From an uncultured Nitrospina sp. (GTDB lineage Bacteria > Nitrospinota > Nitrospinia > Nitrospinales > VA-1), in the NCBI GenBank assembly GCA_937891765.1, contig CALAGQ010000031.1, positions 1 through 32,547 of the forward strand: 32,547 bases of DNA. The letters run 5' to 3'. Shown in pieces: positions 15,780 through 24,268 of the stretch; position 1 is the stretch's first letter, and each line of letters starts with the position of its first letter. The translations under genes and the position numbers were made by a program. The notes under the pieces were generated by a model, which did no database searches, was not told where the DNA came from, and saw only the letters and a list, made by a program, of their open reading frames with translations.

Positions 15780-17855
15780 ATGTTAACGGAACACAAAGGA
15801 GAAATGGCTTTCATCGGGCTTGCCATGATTTTGTATCTGGTGATGGCCGCTTTTGATGCGTCGCAGAAATTTGTTTATCTGGCAGTCTTATTTGGATTAT
15901 TCGGAATGGTCATCGCCTGGAAACTTTTTGAAAGCGTGGATGATGAACCGGCTGGTAATGAAAAAATGACCGAAATCGCCGATGCTATCCATGAGGGTGC
16001 AATGGTCTTCCTTGCCAGAGAATATAGAATACTGGGTTATTTTGTGGGAGGCGTGTTCCTCCTGTTGTTGGTTTTGATTTCCGTGCAAAGTGGTTTGTGG
16101 ATGGGGCTGTGGACAGCCGTGGCCTATGTAGTAGGGGCTGGGTGCTCCATGCTTGCCGGATACTTTGGCATGAACGCGGCGACCACCGCCGGGGTACGAA
16201 CCTCTCAGGCGGCTTCAGATGGCGGTCAAGCTAAAGCTCTCAACATCGCTTTCAACGGCGGTGCGGTAATGGGCCTTTGTGTGGCAAGTCTGGGTTTGAT
16301 CGGGGTTGGCGGATTATTCACCCTGTTTGGCCGTGGAGACTCGATCGGCGTTATTAGTGGATTTGCTATGGGCGCCAGTTCCATTGCGCTGTTCGCACGT
16401 GTGGGCGGCGGTATCTACACCAAAACTGCCGATGTCGGTTCCGATCTCGTTGGCAAGGTGGAAGCGGGAATCCCGGAAGACGATCCTAGAAACCCGGGAG
16501 TTATTGCCGACAACGTCGGAGACTGCGTGGGCGATACTGCAGGTTTGGGAGCAGATATTTTTGAGTCTTATTGCGGTTCCATGATCGCCACCATTGCTAT
16601 CGGTGCGGGTATGGCAACCATGAAATTTGAATACATGGCCTTGCCGATTCTGGTGGCCATGATCGGTCTGGTGGCATCTGTTCTGGGAATCCGGGCCATG
16701 AGCGCTTTGGGAAACATGGATCCTTCCGATGCGCTGCGTAATTGTACTTTTATTAGTGCCGGGGCCATGTTGTTCGCCACCTTTTTTCTGATTAAGGTTA
16801 TGGGATTGCCTTCAGGTGTTTTTGTCGCCTTGTTGTTTGGTTGTCTGGCCGGTATCGGTATTGGTCTGATCACCGAATACTACACGGCAGGTAAACCGGT
16901 TGTCCGCATTGCAGAGGCCAGTGAAACAGGTGTTGCGACAGTCATGATCACGGGTCTTGCGATTGCAATGGAAAGCTGCGTTATACCTGTCCTGATTATT
17001 GCTTTGGCAATTTTTGTCAGCTCCGAATTCGCTGGTCTTTATGGTGTGGCTCTTGCCGCAGTTGGAATGCTGGCAACGGTAGGCATCACCATGTCGGTCG
17101 ATGCATACGGGCCGATTGCCGATAACGCAGGCGGAATCTCTGAAATGGCTGGGCTGGGAGAAGAGACCCGTAAAATTACCGATGGACTGGATCAGGTGGG
17201 TAACACCACTGCGGCGATTGGTAAAGGTTTCGCCATTGGTTCTGCGGCTCTGACGGCATTGGCTTTGTTTGCGGCTTTCACCCAGGCGGCACATATTGAC
17301 TCCATTGATATCACCAAAACATCGGTTGTCATCGGTGTGTTTCTGGGCGGAGTGATTCCCTTTTACGTAGCCGCTCTCACCATGACTTCGGTCGGTAATG
17401 CGGCTATGAAGATGGTTGAAGAAATCCGTCGTCAGTTCCGCGAGATTCCGGGCTTGATGGAAGGTACCGGGAAACCTGACAGTGCCCGTTGTATCGATAT
17501 CAGTACCCAAGCGGCTTTGAAAGAAATGGTTGCTCCAGGTGTGGTGGCTTTCCTGATGCCGATCATTGTCGGTTCTCTGCTTGGTGCAGAAGCTCTTGGC
17601 GGCATGTTGATGGGTGCAACTCTGGTGGGCGTTTTGCTGGCTCTGTTTATGTCCAATGGTGGCGGTGCCTGGGATAACGCGAAAAAATATGTGGAAGCAG
17701 GTAATCTCGGTGGTAAAGGTTCCCCGGCTCATCACGCTACAGTAGTTGGAGACACGGTTGGAGATCCGCTGAAAGATACGTCAGGTCCGGCGATGAACAT
17801 CCTGATCAAACTGATGTCTATCGTCTCTCTGGTGATGGCGCCGTTTTTCCTGTAA
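15780..17855 (+). CDS. hppA: Membrane-bound ion-pumping pyrophosphatase
   Basis: A 691-residue integral inner-membrane pyrophosphatase with about 15-16 hydrophobic segments. It couples PPi hydrolysis to cation export. The PPi/Mg site motif [20 protein letters not shown] and the following [19 protein letters not shown] are intact, as is the second acidic block near the C-terminus ([15 protein letters not shown]). The motif [14 protein letters not shown] has Ala where potassium-independent enzymes have Lys, so by family rules it should be potassium-dependent. Whether it pumps protons, sodium or both cannot be told reliably by eye. ATG at 15780 is ten bases after GGAGG; a TTG at 15771 is too close to that site. 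A strong terminator follows. Confidence 0.96.
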   Translation: MLTEHKGEMAFIGLAMILYLVMAAFDASQKFVYLAVLFGLFGMVIAWKLFESVDDEPAGNEKMTEIADAIHEGAMVFLAREYRILGYFVGGVFLLLLVLISVQSGLWMGLWTAVAYVVGAGCSMLAGYFGMNAATTAGVRTSQAASDGGQAKALNIAFNGGAVMGLCVASLGLIGVGGLFTLFGRGDSIGVISGFAMGASSIALFARVGGGIYTKTADVGSDLVGKVEAGIPEDDPRNPGVIADNVGDCVGDTAGLGADIFESYCGSMIATIAIGAGMATMKFEYMALPILVAMIGLVASVLGIRAMSALGNMDPSDALRNCTFISAGAMLFATFFLIKVMGLPSGVFVALLFGCLAGIGIGLITEYYTAGKPVVRIAEASETGVATVMITGLAIAMESCVIPVLIIALAIFVSSEFAGLYGVALAAVGMLATVGITMSVDAYGPIADNAGGISEMAGLGEETRKITDGLDQVGNTTAAIGKGFAIGSAALTALALFAAFTQAAHIDSIDITKTSVVIGVFLGGVIPFYVAALTMTSVGNAAMKMVEEIRRQFREIPGLMEGTGKPDSARCIDISTQAALKEMVAPGVVAFLMPIIVGSLLGAEALGGMLMGATLVGVLLALFMSNGGGAWDNAKKYVEAGNLGGKGSPAHHATVVGDTVGDPLKDTSGPAMNILIKLMSIVSLVMAPFFL

Positions 17856-17874
17856 CAGCAACAAGTTTTAAATG

Positions 17875-17910
17875 AAAGGGATGGGGGTTTTCCCCATCCC
17901 TTTTTCTTTT
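17875..17910 (+). terminator. Rho-independent terminator after hppA
   Basis: GGGATGGGG (17878-17886) pairs with CCCCATCCC (17892-17900) around a five-base loop. The stem is extended by AAA/TTT and followed by TTTTTCTTTT. It lies 20 bases past the hppA stop and ends about 20 bases before the mqnA start, so it should insulate or attenuate mqnA transcription. Confidence 0.92.
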
Positions 17911-17928
17911 TGGAAAGGAGTTTGTTTC

Positions 17929-18711
17929 GTGCTTTTGGGAATCCATGACTTTATAAATTCACAACCTCTATTGGAGCCGTTGAGGAAACGGGTGCTGGGT
18001 TTGGAAATCCGTACCGACTCTCCGGCGCGGCTGGCCGATCAATTGTCCGGCGGCGAATTGGACATGGCCATGATCCCCGCCATTGAATACTTAAAGCAGG
18101 CCGACAGCTTCCGACTTATACCCAACATCTCTATAGCTTCCAGAAACAAGGTGGGAACTGTTTTGCTGGTCTCCAGGGTTCCTCTTGATGTCATTCGTTC
18201 TTTGGCGCTGGATGACCGGTCAAGAACCTCCGTCGCGTTGCTTCAGGTGCTTTACTCAAAAGTGTTTCCCGCCGGACTCAAACTGGAGAGCCAGGAACCC
18301 GATCCGGAAAAGATGCTCGAAAATCATGATGCCACATTGATCATTGGTGATCAGGCTCTGGGGTATTCCAAAGAAGGTACGTTGGTTTATGATCTCAGTG
18401 AAGAGTGGTTCAACCGGACGGGCAAAACTTTTGTTCACGCCGTGATCGCAGTTCGGAAAGGTGTTGAGGTGGAAAGTGGAATCATTCAAACCCTGCTGGA
18501 CGCCAAGCAGGAAGGTATGCAAAACCTCGATGCGATTGCCGAGACCGAGGCAAAGAAAACCGGACATCCTGTGTCTTTGCTACAAGACTACCTCAAAAAT
18601 AAAATTCGTTACGATTTTGGTGACGAAGAGATGGCAGGGCTCGTGCATTTTCAGTCCCTTTGTCACGAGGCTGGCTTGTTCGAGAAAAAGTTTCCCTTAC
18701 AGTTCGTTTGA
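17929..18711 (+). CDS. mqnA: Chorismate dehydratase (futalosine menaquinone pathway)
   Basis: A 260-residue periplasmic-binding-fold enzyme of the MqnA/MqnD family. MqnA dehydrates chorismate to 3-enolpyruvylbenzoate, the first step of the futalosine route to menaquinone. Family landmarks are GIHDFINSQPLLEPL (4-18), LADQLSGGELDMAMIPAIEY (about 37-56) and the LDDRSRTSVALLQVLY block (about 90-106). The last of these distinguishes MqnA from general binding proteins. The frame extends upstream through the terminator to an ATG at 17872, but the GTG at 17929 has a perfect AAGGAG eight bases upstream and starts exactly at the family N-terminus. No other mqn gene is in the window. Confidence 0.9.
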   Translation: MLLGIHDFINSQPLLEPLRKRVLGLEIRTDSPARLADQLSGGELDMAMIPAIEYLKQADSFRLIPNISIASRNKVGTVLLVSRVPLDVIRSLALDDRSRTSVALLQVLYSKVFPAGLKLESQEPDPEKMLENHDATLIIGDQALGYSKEGTLVYDLSEEWFNRTGKTFVHAVIAVRKGVEVESGIIQTLLDAKQEGMQNLDAIAETEAKKTGHPVSLLQDYLKNKIRYDFGDEEMAGLVHFQSLCHEAGLFEKKFPLQFV

Positions 18712-18875
18712 AGACAGGCGCTCTGTTTTCCTTCAGCAGACTGCGTAGTCCGTGAGGCCTGTTCGTGCTACAATTTCCATCGGTTTATCCAGATATATAA
18801 TTTCTAGTAACGCGCTCACCAGACACGACACTCCACAGTAATATGCTAAATGGAATAACCCATAAAAAGCATTTC

Positions 18876-19355
18876 ATGTCAGCACGCTTAAAATTTGGTT
18901 TATCCATCCTCCTTTTATCCCTGACCTTTGGTTGTGCGCATAAAGCCGATGATGTGGCCTTGCCGCAACTCGAATGGACGGGTAGGTCTGCCATGCATGA
19001 GGTGCGTAGTGCCGCACTGAGGGAGAAAATGCAGTCTCTGAGGGTGTTGATGTTCGAGGATGTCTACGATGAGTTGCAGTTTGATGAGGAGCGCGCAAGG
19101 CAGGCTAGGGCCATAGCTGAAACTGCAATCGCCATGGCCGCAGTGGCGCTGGACATTTCTACGGCGCAGCAGGAGCTAAATCTCAATGCCGATCATGCAC
19201 CTGTGTTTCTCAACTATGCGCAGAGCCTGAAAAATCAGGCCATGGACCTGCAGGAGGCCGCTCGCCTGGAAAAAAGCGATGTTTATCCTTCGATGATTCG
19301 CGACATCGTTAAGACCTGTAACGGTTGTCACAGTAAATTCCGACGTATGCAATAA
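18876..19355 (+). CDS. c'-type cytochrome-like lipoprotein
   Basis: A 159-residue protein with an N-terminal signal segment ending in LTFGC (Cys20), probably lipidated. It has a helix-rich body and a single haem c motif CNGCH (148-152) right at the C-terminus, followed by SKFRRMQ. A C-terminal CxxCHxxFR after a four-helix body is the layout of cytochrome c' and c556 proteins, which bind NO or CO or carry electrons in the periplasm. The function here is unknown. A start at 18843 is also possible, but 18876 gives a more typical signal peptide. The porin gene follows 30 bases later, suggesting cotranscription. No repeat element separates them. Confidence 0.75.
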   Translation: MSARLKFGLSILLLSLTFGCAHKADDVALPQLEWTGRSAMHEVRSAALREKMQSLRVLMFEDVYDELQFDEERARQARAIAETAIAMAAVALDISTAQQELNLNADHAPVFLNYAQSLKNQAMDLQEAARLEKSDVYPSMIRDIVKTCNGCHSKFRRMQ

Positions 19356-19385
19356 GCATCACTGCTCAAAGAAATCTGGAAGAAC

Positions 19386-20774
19386 ATGCTCCGTATCACC
19401 ACAGCCTCATGGATGGTCATTCATTCCCTGCTGCAGTCTTTCAGCTTGGCCACTGTCGCCTTGTTGCTGATTCTACCCGCCACGGGTTCATGGGCTGGGG
19501 AAGAGATGTCATCAGGTGAGGAGGCGCGACAGTTGCGGGAACTGATGTATCAACTGAAGCACCGAGTCGAGGTTCTTGAGCGGCAGCAGTCGAAACAGCA
19601 GGTGCCCATTCCTGAAACGTCGGTCAGCGCCCCCTCTCCGCAAATCGCACCGAAGAAGCGAAAAACTCCTTTACCCATCGATCAAGCTTTGCTGGAGCCG
19701 CCGAGCGATAAGATCAATTTCTCTTTTGGGGGACAGATTACAGTGGAGACGGTGAGCAACTGGCCCGGCAATCAGGCGGCCTCAGAATTCGATCTTCGCC
19801 CCGCAAGTGTGCCTACCGGTTCGGGCGGTGAAAATGGGCAATTCGCCTTCAGTGCCCGGGAAACACGACTGTGGTTTAAAACCTCCGCAATGACCAAACT
19901 CGGTCTTTTCAAGACTTTGTTGGAAATGGACTTCAAGGGAAGTGCCGGGGAAGAGCGGGTTAATAATTCCCACAACCCACGCATGCGAAACGGTTATGCG
20001 CAGCTTGGAAGTTTTACGATTGGTCAGACAGAGTCCACATTTGCCAACTTGCTGGCTTGGCCCGATACCATTCCTGATGCGATTGCCTATATTTCAAATC
20101 GCCAGGCTATGATCCGTTGGACTCAGAAGCTGGATGAAGATTTCAGCTTGCAAATTGCCCTGGAGAATCCCGAAACCACACTTACCAATGCCAGCGGCAC
20201 TCGTATCACCCCGGCAGATGACCGGTTTCCCGATCTGGCGGTGAAGGCCCTATGGTACACCAATGGTAGTTCCCTGGCCTTGTCTGGTTTGTTGCGCGAA
20301 ATCCGCAGTGACGGGGCGGTGGTCGGCGGGGCCGAAGATAGTGAAGTCGGCGGTGCCCTGCACTTCTCCGGACGCCTGAATACTACGGGCAGTGACAATG
20401 TACGCTTCGGCCTGGCCGGGGGCAACACTCTTGGGCGTTACGCCAGCTTAAACTCGTTCAACGATGGTAGCATCGATGCCAATGGCCAGATCGAACTGCA
20501 CATGCTGTATCTCGGTTACCTCTCTTACCAGCATTGGTTGAACGGCCATTGGCGTCTAGCCGCAACCGCCACTCACATTCAGGCTGATAATGACCTGAGC
20601 CGTGTGCCCGACACCACCGTGGAACACGCCCAGTCCTACCACCTGCGTCTTTCCTGGCTTCCATTATTGCGCACCATTTTTAGCCTGGAGTACGCGCACG
20701 TCCACAGTAAACTGGAGAGTGGCCTGGAGGGTCAGCAAAACCGACTTCACTTCAGCGCCTTGTACAAATTCTAG
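19386..20774 (+). CDS. DcaP-like outer membrane porin
   Basis: A 462-residue outer membrane protein. It has a signal peptide to about residue 37 (cleavage near GSWAG/EE), then a heptad-rich coiled coil (about 40-66, RQLRELMYQLKHRVEVLERQ), a Pro-rich linker, and a beta-barrel from about 110 that ends in Phe, the BAM recognition signature. This is the architecture of DcaP-family trimeric porins, in which an N-terminal coiled coil joins the trimer and passes small, often anionic or dicarboxylic, solutes. Substrate specificity cannot be read. The paired gene upstream is a cytochrome-like lipoprotein. The start at 19386 is the first in frame before the signal peptide. Confidence 0.75.
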   Translation: MLRITTASWMVIHSLLQSFSLATVALLLILPATGSWAGEEMSSGEEARQLRELMYQLKHRVEVLERQQSKQQVPIPETSVSAPSPQIAPKKRKTPLPIDQALLEPPSDKINFSFGGQITVETVSNWPGNQAASEFDLRPASVPTGSGGENGQFAFSARETRLWFKTSAMTKLGLFKTLLEMDFKGSAGEERVNNSHNPRMRNGYAQLGSFTIGQTESTFANLLAWPDTIPDAIAYISNRQAMIRWTQKLDEDFSLQIALENPETTLTNASGTRITPADDRFPDLAVKALWYTNGSSLALSGLLREIRSDGAVVGGAEDSEVGGALHFSGRLNTTGSDNVRFGLAGGNTLGRYASLNSFNDGSIDANGQIELHMLYLGYLSYQHWLNGHWRLAATATHIQADNDLSRVPDTTVEHAQSYHLRLSWLPLLRTIFSLEYAHVHSKLESGLEGQQNRLHFSALYKF

Positions 20775-20906
20775 ACTTACTATTTTGCGATTAATTCATT
20801 AAGTAATCTATAAAGCGGTGGAGATCAATCGTTTGCAGGGGCACAAGAAGCTACCGAAGTCGAAGTACTTGAGGAGAAACGGGGGATGCAGACAAAGCCA
20901 GCCCGG

Positions 20907-21656
20907 TCAAGTGAACTTTCTCTTTAAATAATCCCACCCCCAATTAAATCCCTCTTTAATCAACTCACCTGACTTCAGTATGGAAGATTCAATGAAGTCG
21001 AGGTATGCCTGAACAGCTTTACCGCGCCGGGGTTCGTCTGGCTCCGGTAAGGCGGGTTCCGCAACGGGAGGAGCAATTGGTTCAGTCACCGCTTTCTCAA
21101 TCACTTCCTGCTCTACAGTTGGCTCAGGTTCTGCCGGGCTTGCGATTTCCTGTGGTTCTTCCGATTCTAGTGTTTGATCGAAGTCGGTGCCGGAAAGATG
21201 GGTCGATGGCATATAATCAACGGGCGCGCCGCTGATATGCGTTTCTTGGTTTTCAGGAGGCGCGGGGGAAATGGGTTCCGGGACGGCAACCGCAGTCACC
21301 TCGGGCACGTCAACGTGTTCGGGAGTTTCAGCAACCACTTCTTCCATAAAGAGGGGAGTTTGGGTTACCAATGCCGGTGGCTTGGAGGGAGCTGATTTCG
21401 GGAAAACGAGGTTTAAAATTTCAACGGGAATGAGGTTGTTGAAATAGAGATAGCTGCCCGAACCGGCCAGCACAAGGATCAAGAATAAAAAGACTTTGCC
21501 TGCGCCGGATTTTTTTCTCTCTTCCGGAGGTAGAAACTCTCCTTCTTGATCTTCAAACCCGAGGTCGAGTTCAGGGGAGTTTTCCGGCGTCTCCGGGAGA
21601 TGCTCTTCGTTGTCTAAAGAGGCGGAGCCTTCTGAATCTATGTTGGGATCTTTCAT
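20907..21656 (-). CDS. Acidic Pro/Glu-rich single-pass membrane protein, unknown
   Basis: A 249-residue protein I do not recognise. An acidic N-terminal segment of about 50 residues (probably cytosolic) is followed by a single membrane helix (about 53-72, VFLFLILVLAGSGSYLYF). A long, low-complexity region rich in Pro, Glu, Val and Ala follows (about 90-205), then a short amphipathic, aromatic C-terminal segment with KEGFNWGWDYLKRKF. The layout recalls TonB- or SPOR-type spanning proteins but neither C-terminal domain is visible. It could reach across the periplasm to an outer partner. The gene lies downstream of hisG on the same strand, separated by copy A of the dispersed element, and has a weak ribosome site. 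Confidence 0.55.
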   Translation of the reverse strand: MKDPNIDSEGSASLDNEEHLPETPENSPELDLGFEDQEGEFLPPEERKKSGAGKVFLFLILVLAGSGSYLYFNNLIPVEILNLVFPKSAPSKPPALVTQTPLFMEEVVAETPEHVDVPEVTAVAVPEPISPAPPENQETHISGAPVDYMPSTHLSGTDFDQTLESEEPQEIASPAEPEPTVEQEVIEKAVTEPIAPPVAEPALPEPDEPRRGKAVQAYLDFIESSILKSGELIKEGFNWGWDYLKRKFT

Positions 21657-21701
21657 AAGGGTATCCGGTTCATCAACTCAGGGAAGAAAAATCTTTCATC
21701 C

Positions 21702-21823
21702 AGAAGCGCAATGATCACTACTCGCCGCGGCTCTTCGCCAGAGGGGCAATGGGCATTCCCGTAAGCCGAGAAAGAGTTTGTCCGCCAATTTAAGCCATTG
21801 CTCTTTGGCCCCACGCCTAGTGG
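21702..21823 (-). repeat. Dispersed intergenic element, copy A
   Basis: On the minus strand it begins with the exact 18-bp end CCACTAGGCGTGGGGCCA (21806-21823), continues with AGAGCAATGG and TTGGCG, and carries the core TCTTTCTCGGCTTAC (21762-21776). It then ends with GGGGCAAT...GGCGAAGAG-type sequence, partly complementary to the first end. The TAG inside the end repeat serves as the stop codon of hisG (21817-21819). Confidence 0.75.
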
Positions 21824-22695
21824 ATGATTTTGTTTAAGGGGTATTCGACGATATCTTCTGCGCCGGCGTTTTTAAGGTCGGGAACAATATCGCGCACCAG
21901 TTTTTCTTCCAGAATCACATTCACGGCCACCCAGCCTTTATCGCTGAGTTCGGAGATGGTGGGTTTTTTTCCTGGAGGAAATATTTTAATAATGGTATCG
22001 AGATTATCTTTCGGGGCGTTCAGCATTATCCCTACCCGGCCGTTCGCGGCCATGGCTCCCTGCAACATCAAAACAAGGCGATCAACTTTATTCCTTTTCC
22101 ATTTATCCTGACTGGCTTCTTTGTTCATGATGAAGCGGGTGGTTGATTCCATCAGGGTATCGACAATGCGCAGGTTGTTGGCTTTCAGGGAAGACCCGGT
22201 TTCGGTGACTTCAACAATGGCATCCACCAGTTTGGGGGCTTTAACTTCTGTAGCTCCCCAGGAAAACTCAACGTTCGCGGTCACTCCCTTGCCTTTCAGC
22301 CAGTCGGTGGTCAAGTTCACCACTTCGGTAGCGATGCGCTTGCCCTGCAGATCTTTAACGGTTTGAATGGAGGAATCGTTGGGGACGCACAGTACCCAGC
22401 GTACTGGCCGGGCGGAAACCTTTGAATAAACCAGAGGTGCGATCTCTTCAACATCAGCACGATTTTCCATGATCCAGTCTTTGCCGGTCAGTCCGGCATC
22501 GAGTACACCATCCGCCACATAACGGGCTATCTCCTGGGCGCGGATCAGCATGCATTCGATTTCGTCGTCGTCGATGCTGGGAAAATAGGACCGGCTCTTG
22601 ATGCTGATGTTGTAACCGGCGCGTGCGAAAAGTTTAACCGTTGCTTCTTCCAGACTGCCTTTGGGAATTCCTAACTTCAATACGTTACCGCTCAT
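21817..22695 (-). CDS. hisG: ATP phosphoribosyltransferase, long form
   Basis: A 292-residue enzyme for the first, committed step of histidine synthesis, joining ATP and PRPP. The N-terminus is [22 protein letters not shown] cut at 6-25 as typical of the family. [13 protein letters not shown] lies near 67-79. The PRPP-binding loop, usually E-x-x-G-T-G/S-x-x-L, is present as [15 protein letters not shown] (about 162-176). The length and C-terminal extension (about 215-292) indicate the long HisG form, with an ACT-like regulatory domain giving histidine feedback inhibition and no need for HisZ. The start ATG follows an AAGAAAG. Its stop codon is provided by a dispersed repeat. hisI lies upstream, with copy B in between. 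Confidence 0.95.
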   Translation of the reverse strand: MSGNVLKLGIPKGSLEEATVKLFARAGYNISIKSRSYFPSIDDDEIECMLIRAQEIARYVADGVLDAGLTGKDWIMENRADVEEIAPLVYSKVSARPVRWVLCVPNDSSIQTVKDLQGKRIATEVVNLTTDWLKGKGVTANVEFSWGATEVKAPKLVDAIVEVTETGSSLKANNLRIVDTLMESTTRFIMNKEASQDKWKRNKVDRLVLMLQGAMAANGRVGIMLNAPKDNLDTIIKIFPPGKKPTISELSDKGWVAVNVILEEKLVRDIVPDLKNAGAEDIVEYPLNKIIH

Positions 22696-22737
22696 GGATT
22701 GGTTTCTTTCTTAAGATAAATTAAAAAAATTGTTTTC

Positions 22738-22834
22738 CGCTCTCGTGGGTGGGAACGGAGCAAGGACTCATTAAGCCGAAAAAACATATTGCTTGCCAGA
22801 GCTAGTCATTGCTTGCTGGCCCCACGCCTAGTGG
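22738..22834 (-). repeat. Dispersed intergenic element, copy B
   Basis: On the minus strand it begins directly after the hisI stop with CCACTAGGCGTGGGGCCA (22817-22834). AGCAAGCAATGACT, TGGCAAGCAAT and the core TTTTTTCGGCTTAATGAG (about 22767-22784) follow, and it ends in TCCCACCCACGAGAG. It fills most of the gap between hisI and hisG. Confidence 0.78.
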
Positions 22835-23206
22835 TTATTTTTTATAAACTTTTTCCGGATCGAAAACTTTCTCTTCAATGACTTCTACGTCGCCATTTAC
22901 TTTTCTGAAAAAACAACTGGTGTAGCCTTTATGGCAGGCGGCTTTGCCGACCTGTTCGACTTTCAGCAGAACCGTATCGTCATCGCAATCGACAAAAACT
23001 TCCTTAACGATTTGCACGTTACCGCTTTCTTCACCTTTCATCCATTGCTTGTCACGTGAGCGGCTGTAGAACCAGGCTTTTCCAGTTTCCAGGGTTTTTT
23101 CCCAGGCAATGGTGTTCATGTATGCAAGCATCAGGACTTTTCCGGTTTCGGCGTCCTGAATGATGGCCGGGACCAGACCGCCCATCTTGTCAAAATCCAA
23201 TTTCAT
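22835..23206 (-). CDS. hisI: Phosphoribosyl-AMP cyclohydrolase
   Basis: A 123-residue metal-dependent enzyme opening the adenine ring of phosphoribosyl-AMP in histidine synthesis. The motifs are MLAYMN (26-31), [20 protein letters not shown] (44-63), the metal-binding VDCDDD (72-77) and the zinc ligands in [10 protein letters not shown] (Cys91, Cys98). It is the stand-alone cyclohydrolase without a fused HisE (PR-ATP pyrophosphohydrolase) domain, so hisE must be elsewhere. The ATG start has GGAGGAG upstream. It is followed by hisG, with copy B of the dispersed element between the two. Confidence 0.96.
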   Translation of the reverse strand: MKLDFDKMGGLVPAIIQDAETGKVLMLAYMNTIAWEKTLETGKAWFYSRSRDKQWMKGEESGNVQIVKEVFVDCDDDTVLLKVEQVGKAACHKGYTSCFFRKVNGDVEVIEEKVFDPEKVYKK

Positions 23207-23521
23207 ATAAACTCCTCCAATACGCTATAACGCAATAAAACCGCGCTTAAATTTGAGACTAATTATGGGGTCAGAACCTGAAACCCTGAAACTTCTCCAG
23301 TAAGCGAGGAAGACCGAAATGGCACATTCATTTTATTGGGTAAAAACCCCAATAAATACTGGCTCAAGGTGGAGTCCGGAAATTTAAAATATAATTGATT
23401 TTATGTCAACCTTATAATAGCCTGTTTGAAACCGAATTAGTTGTTTTTTTGTTTGTTTTGCGGCATTTCCCCATTGAATTCTTGGGGATTTGGACGATTA
23501 AATCCTATTTAAAGAGGTCTT
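23207..23521. other. Divergent intergenic region, hisI / LRR gene
   Basis: A 315-bp gap with promoters presumably firing both ways. A clear hairpin, TTTATTGGG (23332-23340) against CCCAATAAA (23348-23356), lies mid-way without a T run. TATAAT occurs at 23413-23418, but I find no convincing -35 partner at proper spacing. No gene is seen. A GAGG lies near 23514 upstream of the LRR start. Confidence 0.45.
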
Positions 23522-24142
23522 ATGCCTTCGATCACTCATTTTGAAATTTATAAACCGGCAGAACCGTGCAGTTATACTGGTGAAAAACTGCGGGAAATCA
23601 TGGAGAAAATCATCGCCGAAACTCTCTCGCCAGATGGTAAAGACTTAAGCTTGAAGGGCTATTGCATTGGCCAGAATGGCATGACGATCATCTGCCGGGA
23701 CGAACGTGTTGCCAAAGTGCGGCGATTGAACCTGGGCGGCAATCGTGTTGGTGACATGGGGGTCAAGTTATTGGCTGAGTCGGAGTTGTTTTCCAAGGTC
23801 AGTTGGCTGGAACTTGGGGGCAACGATATCGGGCCGGAGGGCATCCGTTCTCTGGTGGGCTCAACGACATTGAAAAAGGTCAAATCCCTCAATCTTTACC
23901 GCAACTATATTAAGGACGAGGGGGCGATTATCCTTGCCAATGAAAACCAGTTGGAAAAAGTTGAGGATCTGGATCTGGCTCAGAACGAAATCGGTGATGA
24001 TGGCATTTTGGCTCTTTCCCAGTCGAAAAAATTTCCTGAACTGGTGAGTGTTGCTTTGGATAATAATTTTTCTTCTGTTGAAGGGAAAGAAGAGGCCAAG
24101 TTCGGCTCTAACTTTAAAAAGCTCCAGTCTCTTAACCTGTGA
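23522..24142 (+). CDS. Leucine-rich repeat protein, ribonuclease-inhibitor type
   Basis: A 206-residue protein with four to five LRRs of about 27-28 residues from roughly residue 60 onward. Examples are VRRLNLGGNRVGDMGVKLL, VSWLELGGNDIGPEGIRSL, VKSLNLYRNYIKDEGAIIL and VEDLDLAQNEIGDDGILAL. The LxLxxNxIGxxG pattern is that of RNase-inhibitor-like LRRs, which form a curved protein-binding surface. No signal peptide or membrane segment is seen, so it is probably cytosolic. The first 60 residues do not resemble anything I know. Function is unknown. Copy E of the dispersed element begins three bases after its stop, and algH follows. Confidence 0.8.
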   Translation: MPSITHFEIYKPAEPCSYTGEKLREIMEKIIAETLSPDGKDLSLKGYCIGQNGMTIICRDERVAKVRRLNLGGNRVGDMGVKLLAESELFSKVSWLELGGNDIGPEGIRSLVGSTTLKKVKSLNLYRNYIKDEGAIILANENQLEKVEDLDLAQNEIGDDGILALSQSKKFPELVSVALDNNFSSVEGKEEAKFGSNFKKLQSLNL

Positions 24143-24145
24143 TTA

Positions 24146-24262
24146 CCACTAGGCGTGGGGCCAACTAGCAACCGGCGAGCCGCCGGTGGCAAAGCGAAAC
24201 AGCTTTTGTTGGCTAAAAATAGTTGTCTCAGCTCAAAGAGCAATTACATTTTTGGGATTTAA
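24146..24262 (+). repeat. Dispersed intergenic element, copy E with GC hairpin
   Basis: It begins with CCACTAGGCGTGGGGCCA (24146-24163), identical to the ends of copies A and B. The 23-bp hairpin AACCGGCGAGCCGCCGG plus TGGCAA (24170-24192), also seen at 529-551, follows, and then a diverged core TTGTCTCAGCTCAAAGAGCAAT. It occupies nearly the whole gap between the LRR gene and algH. Confidence 0.72.
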
Positions 24263-24268
24263 AAAACT

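Noticed and set aside
16812..17735. A 307-codon open frame antisense to hppA
   Set aside because: It lies fully inside the pyrophosphatase gene, its product is low-complexity (His, Gln, Asn, Arg-rich) and shows no family features; it is a shadow of strong codon bias on the other strand.
17872..17928. Upstream extension of mqnA from the ATG at 17872
   Set aside because: It would translate the terminator hairpin and adds residues absent from the family; the GTG at 17929 has a far better ribosome site.
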